Source: Patescibacteria group bacterium
GTDB taxonomy: Bacteria > Patescibacteriota > Patescibacteriia > UBA2591 > PGYQ01
Reading direction: 5' to 3'
Assembly (NCBI GenBank): GCA_020057535.1
Contig: JAGVFS010000062.1
Location: 1 to 12,249 of the forward strand
Length of the DNA stretch: 12,249 nt
Shown: piece by piece, positions 6,822 through 12,249 of the stretch
Numbering within the stretch: the first letter of the stretch is position 1
How the letters are laid out: each line of letters opens with the position of its first letter
The notes under the pieces: generated by a model
The model's database searches: none
What the model was told of the DNA's origin: nothing
Seen by the model: the letters and a program-made list of their open reading frames with translations, nothing else
Made by a program: the position numbers and the translations under genes

Positions 6822-7067
6822 ATGGAAACTTGGACTAAAAAAATAATTTATTTAGCAATAAAAGAACTATTTAAAGAATTGAGTTTAATTTTTTTAATTG
6901 GATTTTTTATTTTAATTTTTTTAGAAGATTTAAAAAAGGGATTTGTAACTCTTTATTTAAATCCCAGTGTGTTTTTATATTTAGGTTTATTTTGTTTGAT
7001 AATGACGCTTTTATTCGGAAAAAAAGTAAGAGAAAAAAAAGATTTAATTGTGAATAAAAATATTTAA
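6822..7067 (+). CDS. Small membrane protein, 81 aa
   Basis: A short Lys-rich amphipathic N-terminus (METWTKKIIYLAIKELFKEL) is followed by two hydrophobic helices at about 20-35 (LIFLIGFFILIF) and 48-66 (PSVFLYLGLFCLIMTLLFG). The C-terminus is basic (KKVREKKDLIVNKN). It is not recognisable as a named family. Two helices with basic flanks suggest a small inner-membrane protein. The open frame is only modest in length, so it could be spurious. Position, strand and composition match its neighbours, and it fills an otherwise empty gap between rarA and the cupin gene. Confidence 0.6.
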   Translation: METWTKKIIYLAIKELFKELSLIFLIGFFILIFLEDLKKGFVTLYLNPSVFLYLGLFCLIMTLLFGKKVREKKDLIVNKNI

Positions 7068-7086
7068 TGTTTTTTTATTTTAAATG

Positions 7087-7107
7087 TTATCATATATTAT
7101 ATGATAA
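7087..7107. promoter_or_regulatory. 21-bp palindrome covering the cupin start codon
   Basis: TTATCATATA (7087-7096) and TATATGATAA (7098-7107) are perfect inverted 10-mers around a single T at 7097. The ATG at 7101-7103 lies in the right arm. As DNA this could be an operator; as RNA the stem (with a few bases opened for the loop) would hide the start codon. Function is not shown. Confidence 0.6.
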
Positions 7108-7553
7108 ACAATGTGATTATAAAAAAAATAAATAAATACAAAGACGAAAGAGGGTGGTTGGCTGAAATTTATCGTAGCGATGAAGTAAATTATAAACCAG
7201 TTATGGCTTATTTTAGTGTAACAAAACCCGGAATAATTAGAGGCCCGCATGAACATATCTATCAATCGGATTATTTTATTTTTGTTGGACCGGGCTATTT
7301 CGAATTACATTTATGGGATAGACAAAAAGATAGTCAAACTAATGGCGAATATATGAAAATTGAAGTTGGAGAAAATAATCCGACTTTAGTTATTGTTCCT
7401 CCTGGAGTGGTTCATGGATATAAATGCGTTAGTAAAATTTCGGCTTATTCAATAAATTTTCCTGATAAATTATATCGCGGTGAAAAAAAAATAGAAGAAC
7501 CAGATGAAATTAGATGGGAGACAAATTTAGAATCACCGTATAAAATTGATTAA
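7101..7553 (+). CDS. RmlC-like cupin, dTDP-4-dehydrorhamnose 3,5-epimerase family
   Basis: Predicted sugar-nucleotide epimerase of the RmlC cupin superfamily. The 150-aa product carries KDERGWLAEIYR at 14-25, SVTKPGIIRGPHEHIYQSDYFIFVGPG at 39-65 (His50 and His52 in the position of the RmlC catalytic-histidine strand) and IVPPGVVHGYKC at 98-109. The RWE(T)NLESPYKID end closely resembles the RmlC DP(x)xxI tail. It is shorter than classical RmlC (about 180 aa) and belongs to the compact epimerase-like group, so the exact substrate is uncertain. An rmlD-like gene 1.6 kb downstream supports a deoxysugar role, perhaps in surface polysaccharide. rmlA and rmlB are not in this window. The start codon lies in a 21-bp palindrome. 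Confidence 0.85.
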   Translation: MINNVIIKKINKYKDERGWLAEIYRSDEVNYKPVMAYFSVTKPGIIRGPHEHIYQSDYFIFVGPGYFELHLWDRQKDSQTNGEYMKIEVGENNPTLVIVPPGVVHGYKCVSKISAYSINFPDKLYRGEKKIEEPDEIRWETNLESPYKID

Positions 7554-7571
7554 TTTTTAGTTTATTAAAAA

Positions 7572-7630
7572 TAGAAATTTTAGATTTTTTGTAATTCTAA
7601 AATTTAGAATTTAATTTTTAATTTTAAAAT
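7572..7630. repeat. AT-rich inverted and 7-nt periodic repeats
   Basis: AAATTTTAGA (7575-7584) is perfectly inverted as TCTAAAATTT (7596-7605). A second overlapping palindrome, AATTCTAAA-A-TTTAGAATT, covers 7594-7612. The stretch 7594-7628 can be cut into degenerate heptamers of the type NAATTTA. TAGAAATTTTAGATTT at 7572-7587 is identical to 4667-4682. It fills the spacer before the HIT gene and could act as a weak terminator, but there is no clear T-run. Confidence 0.6.
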
Positions 7631-7646
7631 TGTTTAATGTTTTTTT

Positions 7647-8057
7647 ATGTTTTGTATTTTTTGTAAAATTATAAAAAAAGAAATACCGTGTTATAAAATT
7701 TATGAAGATAGCGAAGTCTTGGCAATTTTAGACATTGCTCCTGTAAATTATGGGCATACTTTAGTAATTTTTAAAAAACATTTTATGAATTTAGAGGACA
7801 TTCCAGAAGAAGAACTGTGTAAAATGATTAAAGTTGTTAAAAAAATTGGCAAAGCGATAATAAAAGGATTAAAAGTAAAGGGGTACAATGTTATTATAAA
7901 TAATAACCCCGTTGCCGGACAAGTTATTTCTCATATTCATTTTCATATAATTCCAAGAATGGAAGAAGATGGATTATCTCTTTGGCCACAAGGAAAATAT
8001 GAAAAAGGCGAAGCAGAAGAAATAATAAAAAGAATTAAAAAAATGTCTGGATTATAA
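7647..8057 (+). CDS. HIT family hydrolase
   Basis: Nucleotide hydrolase or transferase of the histidine triad superfamily (Hint/Fhit-like), which cleaves nucleoside phosphoramidates or dinucleoside polyphosphates to release AMP. The 136-aa product has the defining triad HIHFHII at 96-102, with His98 or His100 expected as nucleophile. An N-terminal CIFC pair (Cys3, Cys6) and His37/His45 in GHTLVIFKKH resemble the zinc site of Hit proteins. NVIINNNPVAGQVISHIHFHIIPR is typical of the group. Length is normal. Its stop is 2 bp before the adenylate kinase start, implying translational coupling: AMP made here could be used by the kinase (inference). The upstream sequence is T-rich with no SD. Confidence 0.95.
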   Translation: MFCIFCKIIKKEIPCYKIYEDSEVLAILDIAPVNYGHTLVIFKKHFMNLEDIPEEELCKMIKVVKKIGKAIIKGLKVKGYNVIINNNPVAGQVISHIHFHIIPRMEEDGLSLWPQGKYEKGEAEEIIKRIKKMSGL

Positions 8058-8059
8058 TT

Positions 8060-8686
8060 ATGAAAATAATTTTTTTAGGACCGCAAGGGTCTGGTAAGGG
8101 AACTCAAGCGGGATTACTTGCTAAAAAATTTAATATTCCGGTAATATGTCCCGGAGTTATTTATCGTCAGGAAATCGCAAAGAAAACTAAATTAGGAAAA
8201 ATTGTTGCAGAATATTTAAATAAAGGAAAATTGGCGCCAAGTGATTTAACTAATGAAATAATAAAAAAACGTTTAAAAAAAATAGATTGTAAAAAAGGGT
8301 TTATTTTAGACGGTTATCCAAGAGATTTAATTCAAGCTCAATTTTTAGATAAAATAACAAAAATAGATTTAGTAATTGAAATTGTTTTATCAGATAAAAA
8401 ATGTTTGAGTAGATTTATTGGTCGTCAAAATTGTATTTGCGGGGCTATTTATCATTTAAAATTTAATCCTTCTAAAAAAAATGGAATTTGCGATAAATGT
8501 GGTAATAAACTTTTTATTAGAGAGGATGAAAATCCAAAAGCAATAAAAAAAAGGCTTCAAATTTATTATCAAAAAACCAAACCTTTATTAAAAAGATATC
8601 AAAATATTGGAATATTAATTAAAATAGATGGGAGTTTGAGTATTAAAGAAGTGGAAAAAGCAATTTTTAATAAAATAATTTTTTAA
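8060..8686 (+). CDS. adk: Adenylate kinase family protein with divergent AMP-site motif
   Basis: Nucleoside monophosphate kinase, expected to convert ATP + AMP to 2 ADP. The 208-aa product has the P-loop GPQGSGKGT at 7-15, DGYPRDLIQAQFLD at 84-97 (usual DGFPRT), SRFIGRQ at 117-123, and the LID-closing part DENPKAIKKRLQIYY at 156-170, ending in IDGSLSIKEVEKAI. The LID has a zinc-type set of cysteines, but spaced C-x-C (125, 127) and C-x-x-C (144, 147) rather than the usual CxxC/CxxC. The AMP-site motif normally reading STGD is CPGV at 30-33, although Arg36 remains. It may be the cell's adenylate kinase or a relative with shifted substrate. It sits with a HIT gene rather than in the usual secY-adk ribosomal cluster. 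Confidence 0.9.
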   Translation: MKIIFLGPQGSGKGTQAGLLAKKFNIPVICPGVIYRQEIAKKTKLGKIVAEYLNKGKLAPSDLTNEIIKKRLKKIDCKKGFILDGYPRDLIQAQFLDKITKIDLVIEIVLSDKKCLSRFIGRQNCICGAIYHLKFNPSKKNGICDKCGNKLFIREDENPKAIKKRLQIYYQKTKPLLKRYQNIGILIKIDGSLSIKEVEKAIFNKIIF

Positions 8687-8749
8687 TTTTAAATTATAGT
8701 AAATGTAAAAATTTTTTTTCTAAAAGTTAAAAAAGCTAAAAATTAATTA

Positions 8750-8779
8750 TGAAGGGGGGTGAGAATATGACTGAAGAAA
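8750..8779 (+). promoter_or_regulatory. Strong SD/start cassette, copy 2
   Basis: GGGGGGTGA lies 5 bases before the ATG at 8767. This 30-base block matches 3395-3424 with three substitutions. An in-frame ATG at 8749 exists but precedes the SD, so 8767 is the likely start. Confidence 0.85.
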
Positions 8780-9087
8780 AAATAATATCAGAAGATGATA
8801 AAAAAGACATAGAAGAAAATAAAGCAACCGCGGCTTTAGGTTATCTTTGGATTTTAAGTATTTTTGTTTTAATTTTAAAAAAAGAGAGTAAATTTTGTAA
8901 ATTTCACGCAAAACAAGGTTTAGTTCTTTGTATTGCTTCTTTTGTTTTAATGTTTATTCCATTTTTTGGTTGGCTTTTAAATTTAGGAATTTTTGTTGGA
9001 ATAATTATTGGATTTTTTCGCGCTTTATCCGGAGAATATTTTAAGTTACCCATAGTAAATGATTTAGCTGAAAAAATTAAAATTTAA
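8767..9087 (+). CDS. DUF4870/Tic20-like membrane protein
   Basis: The 106-aa product has an acidic N-terminus (MTEEKIISEDDKKDIEEN), then NKATAALGYLWILSIFVLIL with a first membrane helix at about 22-38. The conserved loop KESKFCKFHAKQGLVL (39-54) follows, then helices at about 52-69 and 70-88, and a short tail GEYFKLPIVNDLAEKIKI. The FHAKQG loop and tail match the DUF4870/Tic20-like family of small membrane proteins whose role is not settled. The start at 8767 rests on the SD just upstream. It sits 80 bp after adk, shares its leader with the membrane gene at 3412, and precedes rmlD by 65 bp. Confidence 0.88.
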   Translation: MTEEKIISEDDKKDIEENKATAALGYLWILSIFVLILKKESKFCKFHAKQGLVLCIASFVLMFIPFFGWLLNLGIFVGIIIGFFRALSGEYFKLPIVNDLAEKIKI

Positions 9088-9093
9088 TTTTAT

Positions 9094-9143
9094 GAATCTT
9101 GCGAATCTTGTAAGACTAAATCTTGGAGATCTCGTAAGATTTA
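9094..9143. repeat. Compound AATCTT direct/inverted repeat
   Basis: GAATCTTGC and GAATCTTGT stand in tandem (9094-9111). A third AATCTT follows at 9119-9124 and an inverted AAGATT at 9136-9141. TAAATCTT (9117-9124) and AAGATTTA (9136-9143) form perfect arms, with the palindrome GAGATCTC (9126-9133) inside. The block fills the gap between the DUF4870-like gene and rmlD and stops 9 bp before the rmlD start. Confidence 0.75.
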
Positions 9144-9152
9144 AGAACTTAT

Positions 9153-10016
9153 ATGAAAATATTAATTATTGGCGCTAAGGGAAATTTAGGCGTTCAATTA
9201 ATGAAAGTTTTTGCTAATAACAATGAAATAATAGGTTGGGACAGGGATGAGATTGATATAACTGACAGAGAATTAATTTTAAAAAAAGTTGATAATGTTA
9301 AGCCCGATCTAATCATTAATGCCGCTGCTTATAATGCCGTTGATAAATGCGAGGATAACGAAGAAGAATATGAATTAGCAAAAAAAATTAATATTGATGG
9401 TCCGAAATTTTTAGCTGAAGCTAGCTTAAAAGTCGGGGCTATTTTAATACATTACTCGACTGATTATGTTTTTAATGGTGAAAAAAAAGATGGATATAAA
9501 GAAACTGACCAACCAGAGCCAATAAGCCGTTATGGTAAGACTAAATTTTATGGCGAAAAAAAAATATTAGAATTTAGCGACAAAGGATTAAAATGGTATT
9601 TAATTAGAACATCAAAATTGTTCGGACCTAAAGGAGAAAGTGAAATAACTAAACCAAGTTTTTTTGATGTAATGCTTAAATTAAGCAATGAAAAAAAAGA
9701 ACTTGAAGTTGTGGATGAGGAAGTAAGTTGTTTCACGTATACCCCAGATTTGGCTAATGCCACCAAAAAATTAGTTGATGAAAATCGTGATTATGGAATA
9801 TATCATATTACTAATAATGGGGCTTGCACTTGGTATGAAGCCGTATTAGAATTATTTAAGATTACCGGGGTTAATATTAAAGTAATTCCAATAAGCGGCG
9901 CAAAATTTTTAAGGCCGGCAAAACGACCTAAATATTCTATTCTACTTAATACAAAATTACCCCAAATGCGTTCTTGGCAAAAAGCGCTAAAAGAATATTA
10001 TTTATTTCAATGTTAA
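9153..10016 (+). CDS. rmlD: dTDP-4-dehydrorhamnose reductase-like protein
   Basis: Extended short-chain dehydrogenase expected to reduce dTDP-4-dehydro-6-deoxy-sugar with NAD(P)H, the last step of dTDP-L-rhamnose synthesis. The 287-aa product has the Rossmann motif GAKGNLG at 7-13, PDLIINAAAYNAVDKCE at 51-67, HYSTDYVFNGE at 100-110 and the catalytic YGKTK (Tyr127, Lys131). The substrate-side part FTYTPDLANAT is at 194-203 and RPAKRPKYSILLNTKL at 254-269. Length fits RmlD (about 280-300). The RmlC-like cupin at 7101 makes a deoxysugar pathway likely, though three unrelated genes lie between. No SD is present, and the short spacer carries a compound repeat. Confidence 0.9.
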   Translation: MKILIIGAKGNLGVQLMKVFANNNEIIGWDRDEIDITDRELILKKVDNVKPDLIINAAAYNAVDKCEDNEEEYELAKKINIDGPKFLAEASLKVGAILIHYSTDYVFNGEKKDGYKETDQPEPISRYGKTKFYGEKKILEFSDKGLKWYLIRTSKLFGPKGESEITKPSFFDVMLKLSNEKKELEVVDEEVSCFTYTPDLANATKKLVDENRDYGIYHITNNGACTWYEAVLELFKITGVNIKVIPISGAKFLRPAKRPKYSILLNTKLPQMRSWQKALKEYYLFQC

Positions 10017-10066
10017 CTGTTTATAGTTTTTATATCAGAAAGTGTATTTATAATCCCCATTCTTTA

Positions 10067-10113
10067 ATGTAAAATGTAAATATCAAAAATAAAATGATAA
10101 ATTAAAATGTAAA
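10067..10113. repeat. ATGTAAA heptamer repeat
   Basis: ATGTAAA occurs twice head-to-tail (10067-10080) and again at 10107-10113, within a run of related AT-rich words in the 155-bp rmlD-htpX spacer. I see no convincing promoter in this spacer. Together with the array at base 1 it shows heptamer slippage in noncoding DNA here. Confidence 0.55.
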
Positions 10114-10171
10114 TTTTTTGAGTTTTATTAAACTTTATTGTTATTTGATATTTAAATTTTGAGATGATTTT

Positions 10172-11053
10172 ATGTATAATCAAATTATTTCCAATAAACG
10201 AAAATCTATTTTTATAATGGTTTTATTTATAATTATAATTATTGCTTTAGGTTGGGTTTTTGGAAGAATAAGCGGTTATGGTTATGAAGCTTTATTTTTT
10301 GCCATTGCTATTTCTATAGTAATGGCTCTTTTTAGTTATTTTCAAGGGGATAGAGTTGCCCTATGGACAGCAGGAGCAAAGCCAATAGAAAAAAATGATA
10401 ACCCATACGTTTATAGAATGATAGAAAATTTATGTATTACTGCTGGATTGCCATTGCCAAAAATTTATCTTATCCCAGACTCAAGTCTAAACGCTTTTGC
10501 TTGCGGTCGCGATCCAAAACACGCTTCGATCGCCTTGACCGCTGGGATTGTTGAAAAATTAGAAAATGAAGAATTAGAAGGGGTAATCGCGCACGAATTA
10601 GCTCACATTAAAAATTATGACATTAGATTAATGACAATTATTATTGTTTTAGTTGGGATTATTATGCTTTTATCTGATTGGCTTTTGCATTCTTTTTTAT
10701 TCAATGGAAACGAACAAAATGATAGAGGACGATTAGGTTTAATTTTGTTTATTGCCGGAATAGTTTTAGCCATTTTATCTCCGCTTATTGCTAAACTTAT
10801 ACAATTAACTGTCTCTCGAAAAAGAGAGTTTTTAGCCGATGCTTCTGGCGCTCTTTTAACTCGTTATCCAGAAGGATTAGCTAAGGCCTTAGAAAAAATT
10901 TCACAATATAAACAACCGTTAAAAAAAGCCAATCATGCTACAGCCCATCTTTATTTTTCAAATCCATTTCAAGAAAATAAAAATTTTTTATCTAAATTTT
11001 TTTCCACTCATCCTCCAATTGAAGATCGCATTAAAAGTTTGAGAGAAATGTAA
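10172..11053 (+). CDS. htpX: HtpX-like zinc metalloprotease (M48B)
   Basis: Membrane-bound endopeptidase that degrades misfolded membrane proteins in characterised bacteria. The 293-aa product has two N-terminal membrane helices (about 13-31 and 38-56) and GLPLPKIYLIPDSSLNAFACGRDP at 92-115. The zinc motif HELAH is at 141-145, within VIAHELAHIKNYD. Two further helices lie at about 153-172 and 188-210. The third zinc ligand is Glu219 in SRKREFLADASG, and the family end STHPPIEDRIKSL is at 278-290. All catalytic residues are present and length is normal. A lemA gene often precedes htpX in related genomes; here the neighbour is rmlD. It ends just before a strong terminator. Confidence 0.96.
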   Translation: MYNQIISNKRKSIFIMVLFIIIIIALGWVFGRISGYGYEALFFAIAISIVMALFSYFQGDRVALWTAGAKPIEKNDNPYVYRMIENLCITAGLPLPKIYLIPDSSLNAFACGRDPKHASIALTAGIVEKLENEELEGVIAHELAHIKNYDIRLMTIIIVLVGIIMLLSDWLLHSFLFNGNEQNDRGRLGLILFIAGIVLAILSPLIAKLIQLTVSRKREFLADASGALLTRYPEGLAKALEKISQYKQPLKKANHATAHLYFSNPFQENKNFLSKFFSTHPPIEDRIKSLREM

Positions 11054-11148
11054 TTAAGAAATTTTAGTCCTTCAAAAAGCGACAATTGTTTTAATAAAAA
11101 ATATAAATTTTTCAATCGTTTAAATTGAATGATATTCAAAATTAATAA

Positions 11149-11195
11149 AAAGGAGATACTCAAATAAAATGAGTATCCCCTTTGTTGTTTTTTTT
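11149..11195. terminator. Bidirectional intrinsic terminator between htpX and pheA
   Basis: AAAGG-A-GATACTCA (11149-11162) pairs with TGAGTATC-C-CCTTT (11170-11183), giving 13 pairs with one mismatch around a 7-base loop. An uninterrupted run of eight Ts follows at 11188-11195 on the + strand. On the - strand the same stem is followed by a run of Us from the As at 11146-11150. It can end both converging transcripts. Confidence 0.9.
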
Positions 11196-11211
11196 GAAAG
11201 AAAAATGTAAG

Positions 11212-12075
11212 TTATATTTTTTCTTTCCATTGTGCATACGAACCAAGCACTATTAATTCTGATGTTTTGGTTCGCATGTCCTCCAATGCTTCTTGTATAA
11301 GAGGATCTTGTTGATGCGCTTCCACATCAACAAGAAAAAAATACTCCCATGAATTGTTTTTATCTGGTCGAGACTCGATTTTAGACAAATTCAAGTCTCT
11401 TTCAGAAAAGCAATTAAGCACTGAGACGAGTGCCCCGGGAATATTGGGTAATTTGAACGCCAGTGACGTTCGATCGTTCCCCGTGGGGGGATGAATGTCA
11501 TCGCAGCATTTACTACTAACTACCCAAAATCTTGTCTCGTTATCACCTTTGTCTTGAAATTTATCAAAGATAATAACAGCACCTTCTATTTCCGCCATGC
11601 TACCCGCAATCGCGACTGCGGGAATAGAAGATTTTACCATCTCAGAAACCGCGGCTGCTGTAGAGCTTACAGCTATTTTCTGAATCTTTGGTGACAACAG
11701 GGCATGAATGCTTTCAGAGCATTGTCCCAGCCCTGTTGGATGTGAAAAAATGATTTCCACATCATTTAAATCTATATCAGGTTTTCCCCATAAACATTGA
11801 TTTATGGGAATTACTACTTCATTATATACCAGAATATTTTTGGCATTAAAAATAAAATAATCTATAACCTCAGTAACGGAGCCATCTGTGGAATTCTCGG
11901 CACCAACAACTCCATACTTGATTTTACCGTACTCTACAGCTTCGAGTACATCAAAATGAGTAGGGTAAAATACACATTTATTCATAGTCATTTTTGACAT
12001 TAAAAGTTTTGCCACTATTGACCCAAAAGTTCCTTTAGGTCCTAAGCAGCCTATTATTTCATTTTCATTTGACAT
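11212..12075 (-). CDS. pheA: Prephenate dehydratase with C-terminal ACT domain
   Basis: Converts prephenate to phenylpyruvate, the committed step to phenylalanine, and is normally inhibited by phenylalanine through the ACT domain. The 287-aa product has GPKGTF at 12-17, AENSTDGSV at 59-67, SHPTGLGQC at 111-119 (usual SHPQALAQC) and the catalytic TRF in NETRFWVV at 179-186. The ACT domain at about 203-285 carries GALVSVL (214-220) and ESRP (234-237), the phenylalanine-binding signatures. It is monofunctional, with no chorismate mutase domain. The ATG follows a strong AGGAGG (12085-12090). Sampled lines are 40-47% G+C, against about 10-30% in sampled + strand stretches, and codon choice differs accordingly, which suggests acquisition from another lineage. 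No other aromatic-pathway gene is in view. Confidence 0.95.
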   Translation of the reverse strand: MSNENEIIGCLGPKGTFGSIVAKLLMSKMTMNKCVFYPTHFDVLEAVEYGKIKYGVVGAENSTDGSVTEVIDYFIFNAKNILVYNEVVIPINQCLWGKPDIDLNDVEIIFSHPTGLGQCSESIHALLSPKIQKIAVSSTAAAVSEMVKSSIPAVAIAGSMAEIEGAVIIFDKFQDKGDNETRFWVVSSKCCDDIHPPTGNDRTSLAFKLPNIPGALVSVLNCFSERDLNLSKIESRPDKNNSWEYFFLVDVEAHQQDPLIQEALEDMRTKTSELIVLGSYAQWKEKI

Positions 12076-12084
12076 TTTATTATT

Positions 12085-12090
12085 CCTCCT
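12085..12090 (-). promoter_or_regulatory. Ribosome binding site of pheA
   Basis: A perfect AGGAGG on the - strand, 9 bases before the pheA ATG. It is unusual in a window where most genes have no SD, and it confirms the pheA start. Confidence 0.9.
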
Positions 12091-12095
12091 AATTT

Positions 12096-12179
12096 TTATT
12101 CTATCTTTCTATAAACAGAAAGATAGTAAGCTATTTTGAAAACGCAATTAATGCGATCAAACATTGAATGTTCGTTCAT
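12096..12179 (-). CDS. Possible leader peptide ORF upstream of pheA, 27 aa
   Basis: An ATG at 12179 opens a 27-codon frame (MNEHSMFDRINCVFKIAYYL then SVYRKIE) ending in TAA at 12096-12098, 20 bp before the pheA start. Two Phe and three Tyr codons make five aromatic residues in 27, with the Tyr codons in or beside the 12101-12126 hairpin. An attenuator-type leader would explain this, but the ORF has no SD and is not as Phe-rich as known pheA leaders. It may be a chance reading frame. Confidence 0.25.
   Translation of the reverse strand: MNEHSMFDRINCVFKIAYYLSVYRKIE
12101..12126 (-). promoter_or_regulatory. Perfect 10-bp hairpin in the pheA leader
   Basis: CTATCTTTCT (12101-12110) and AGAAAGATAG (12117-12126) pair perfectly around a 6-base loop, 10 bases upstream of the AGGAGG in the transcript. 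No U-run follows, so it is not a terminator by itself. It may affect translation or mRNA stability. Confidence 0.7.
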
Positions 12180-12214
12180 TTAATAATTCAAATTTCAAAA
12201 TAAATCACTATCTT
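12120..12214 (-). promoter_or_regulatory. Long-range stem competing with the leader hairpin
   Basis: Arms 12120-12141 and 12193-12214 pair over 8 bp (AAGATAGT/ACTATCTT) and 10 bp (TATTTTGAAA/TTTCAAAATA), separated by a 4x4 internal loop. The 51 bases between arms hold the small hairpin CGCA/TGCG. Bases 12120-12126 are also used by the 12101-12126 hairpin, so the two structures exclude each other, as in attenuators and riboswitches. A non-regulatory inverted repeat is the alternative. Confidence 0.5.
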
Positions 12215-12217
12215 CCT

Positions 12218-12248
12218 ATTATTTTTTAAAGAACAAAAAACCGGTCAA
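12218..12248 (-). promoter_or_regulatory. Candidate promoter for pheA at the window edge
   Basis: On the - strand TTGACC (12248-12243) is followed after 19 bases by AATAAT (12223-12218). The spacer is longer than ideal; shifting to 17 gives AAAATA. Transcription would begin at about 12211, near the start of the long leader stem. Sequence beyond the window might hold a better promoter. Confidence 0.3.
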
Positions 12249-12249
12249 T

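Noticed and set aside
11491..11997. Open frames on the + strand opposite pheA
   Set aside because: They are antisense shadows of a gene with full family motifs.
82..12075. Recoded UGA (Absconditabacteria/Gracilibacteria code)
   Set aside because: No gene uses TGA as stop, but conserved glycines such as the RarA and Adk P-loops use GGN codons and no in-frame TGA is needed, so the standard code suffices.
12101..12126. Intrinsic terminator upstream of pheA
   Set aside because: The perfect stem is followed in the transcript by an A-rich stretch and then the SD, not by a U-run.
1..12249. tRNA or rRNA genes
   Set aside because: I looked for cloverleaf-like GC-rich stretches and conserved T-loop words in the spacers and saw none; a tRNAscan-SE run would be decisive.

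Overview
This is AT-rich bacterial DNA carrying compact, mostly housekeeping genes. Fourteen genes lie on the + strand and one recognisable gene, pheA, lies on the - strand at the right end. All conserved motifs read in the standard code. Stops are almost all TAA, with one TAG and no TGA. The AT-richness, short spacers, scarcity of Shine-Dalgarno (SD) sites and minimal versions of essential genes suggest a small-genome bacterium, most likely of the Patescibacteria/CPR (Parcubacteria-like) type. That placement is an inference from style and protein character, not from a phylogenetic marker.

Layout: (1) 1-3948 holds a tandem heptamer repeat, prolyl-tRNA synthetase, an unrecognised 171-aa protein, tryptophanyl-tRNA synthetase and a four-helix membrane protein. 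(2) 3949-4342 is the longest non-coding gap. It has a possible gene remnant, short inverted repeats, a good sigma70-type promoter and a 14-bp tandem duplication touching the next start codon. (3) 4343-6617 looks like one unit, a zinc-ribbon protein, ribosomal protein L25 and the RarA/MgsA AAA+ ATPase, ending in a hairpin with a T-run. (4) 6822-11053 holds a small membrane protein, an RmlC-like cupin epimerase, a HIT hydrolase tightly coupled to an adenylate-kinase-like enzyme, a DUF4870/Tic20-like membrane protein, an RmlD-like reductase and the membrane protease HtpX. (5) A strong bidirectional terminator separates htpX from convergent pheA (prephenate dehydratase). pheA is visibly richer in G+C, has a strong SD, and has a structured leader with a possible small upstream ORF.

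Functionally the window mixes translation (ProRS, TrpRS, L25), nucleotide handling (HIT, Adk), replication-fork repair (RarA), activated deoxysugar synthesis (RmlC-like, RmlD), membrane protein quality control (HtpX) and the last committed step to phenylalanine (PheA).

I see no CRISPR array, no transposase, no defence island and no obviously new multi-gene system. The most interesting signals are regulatory or structural. They are the pheA leader with mutually exclusive stems and the near-identical SD/start cassettes in front of two unrelated membrane proteins. They also include a palindrome covering the cupin start codon, recurring AT-rich intergenic repeats, and an adenylate kinase with altered AMP-site and zinc motifs.
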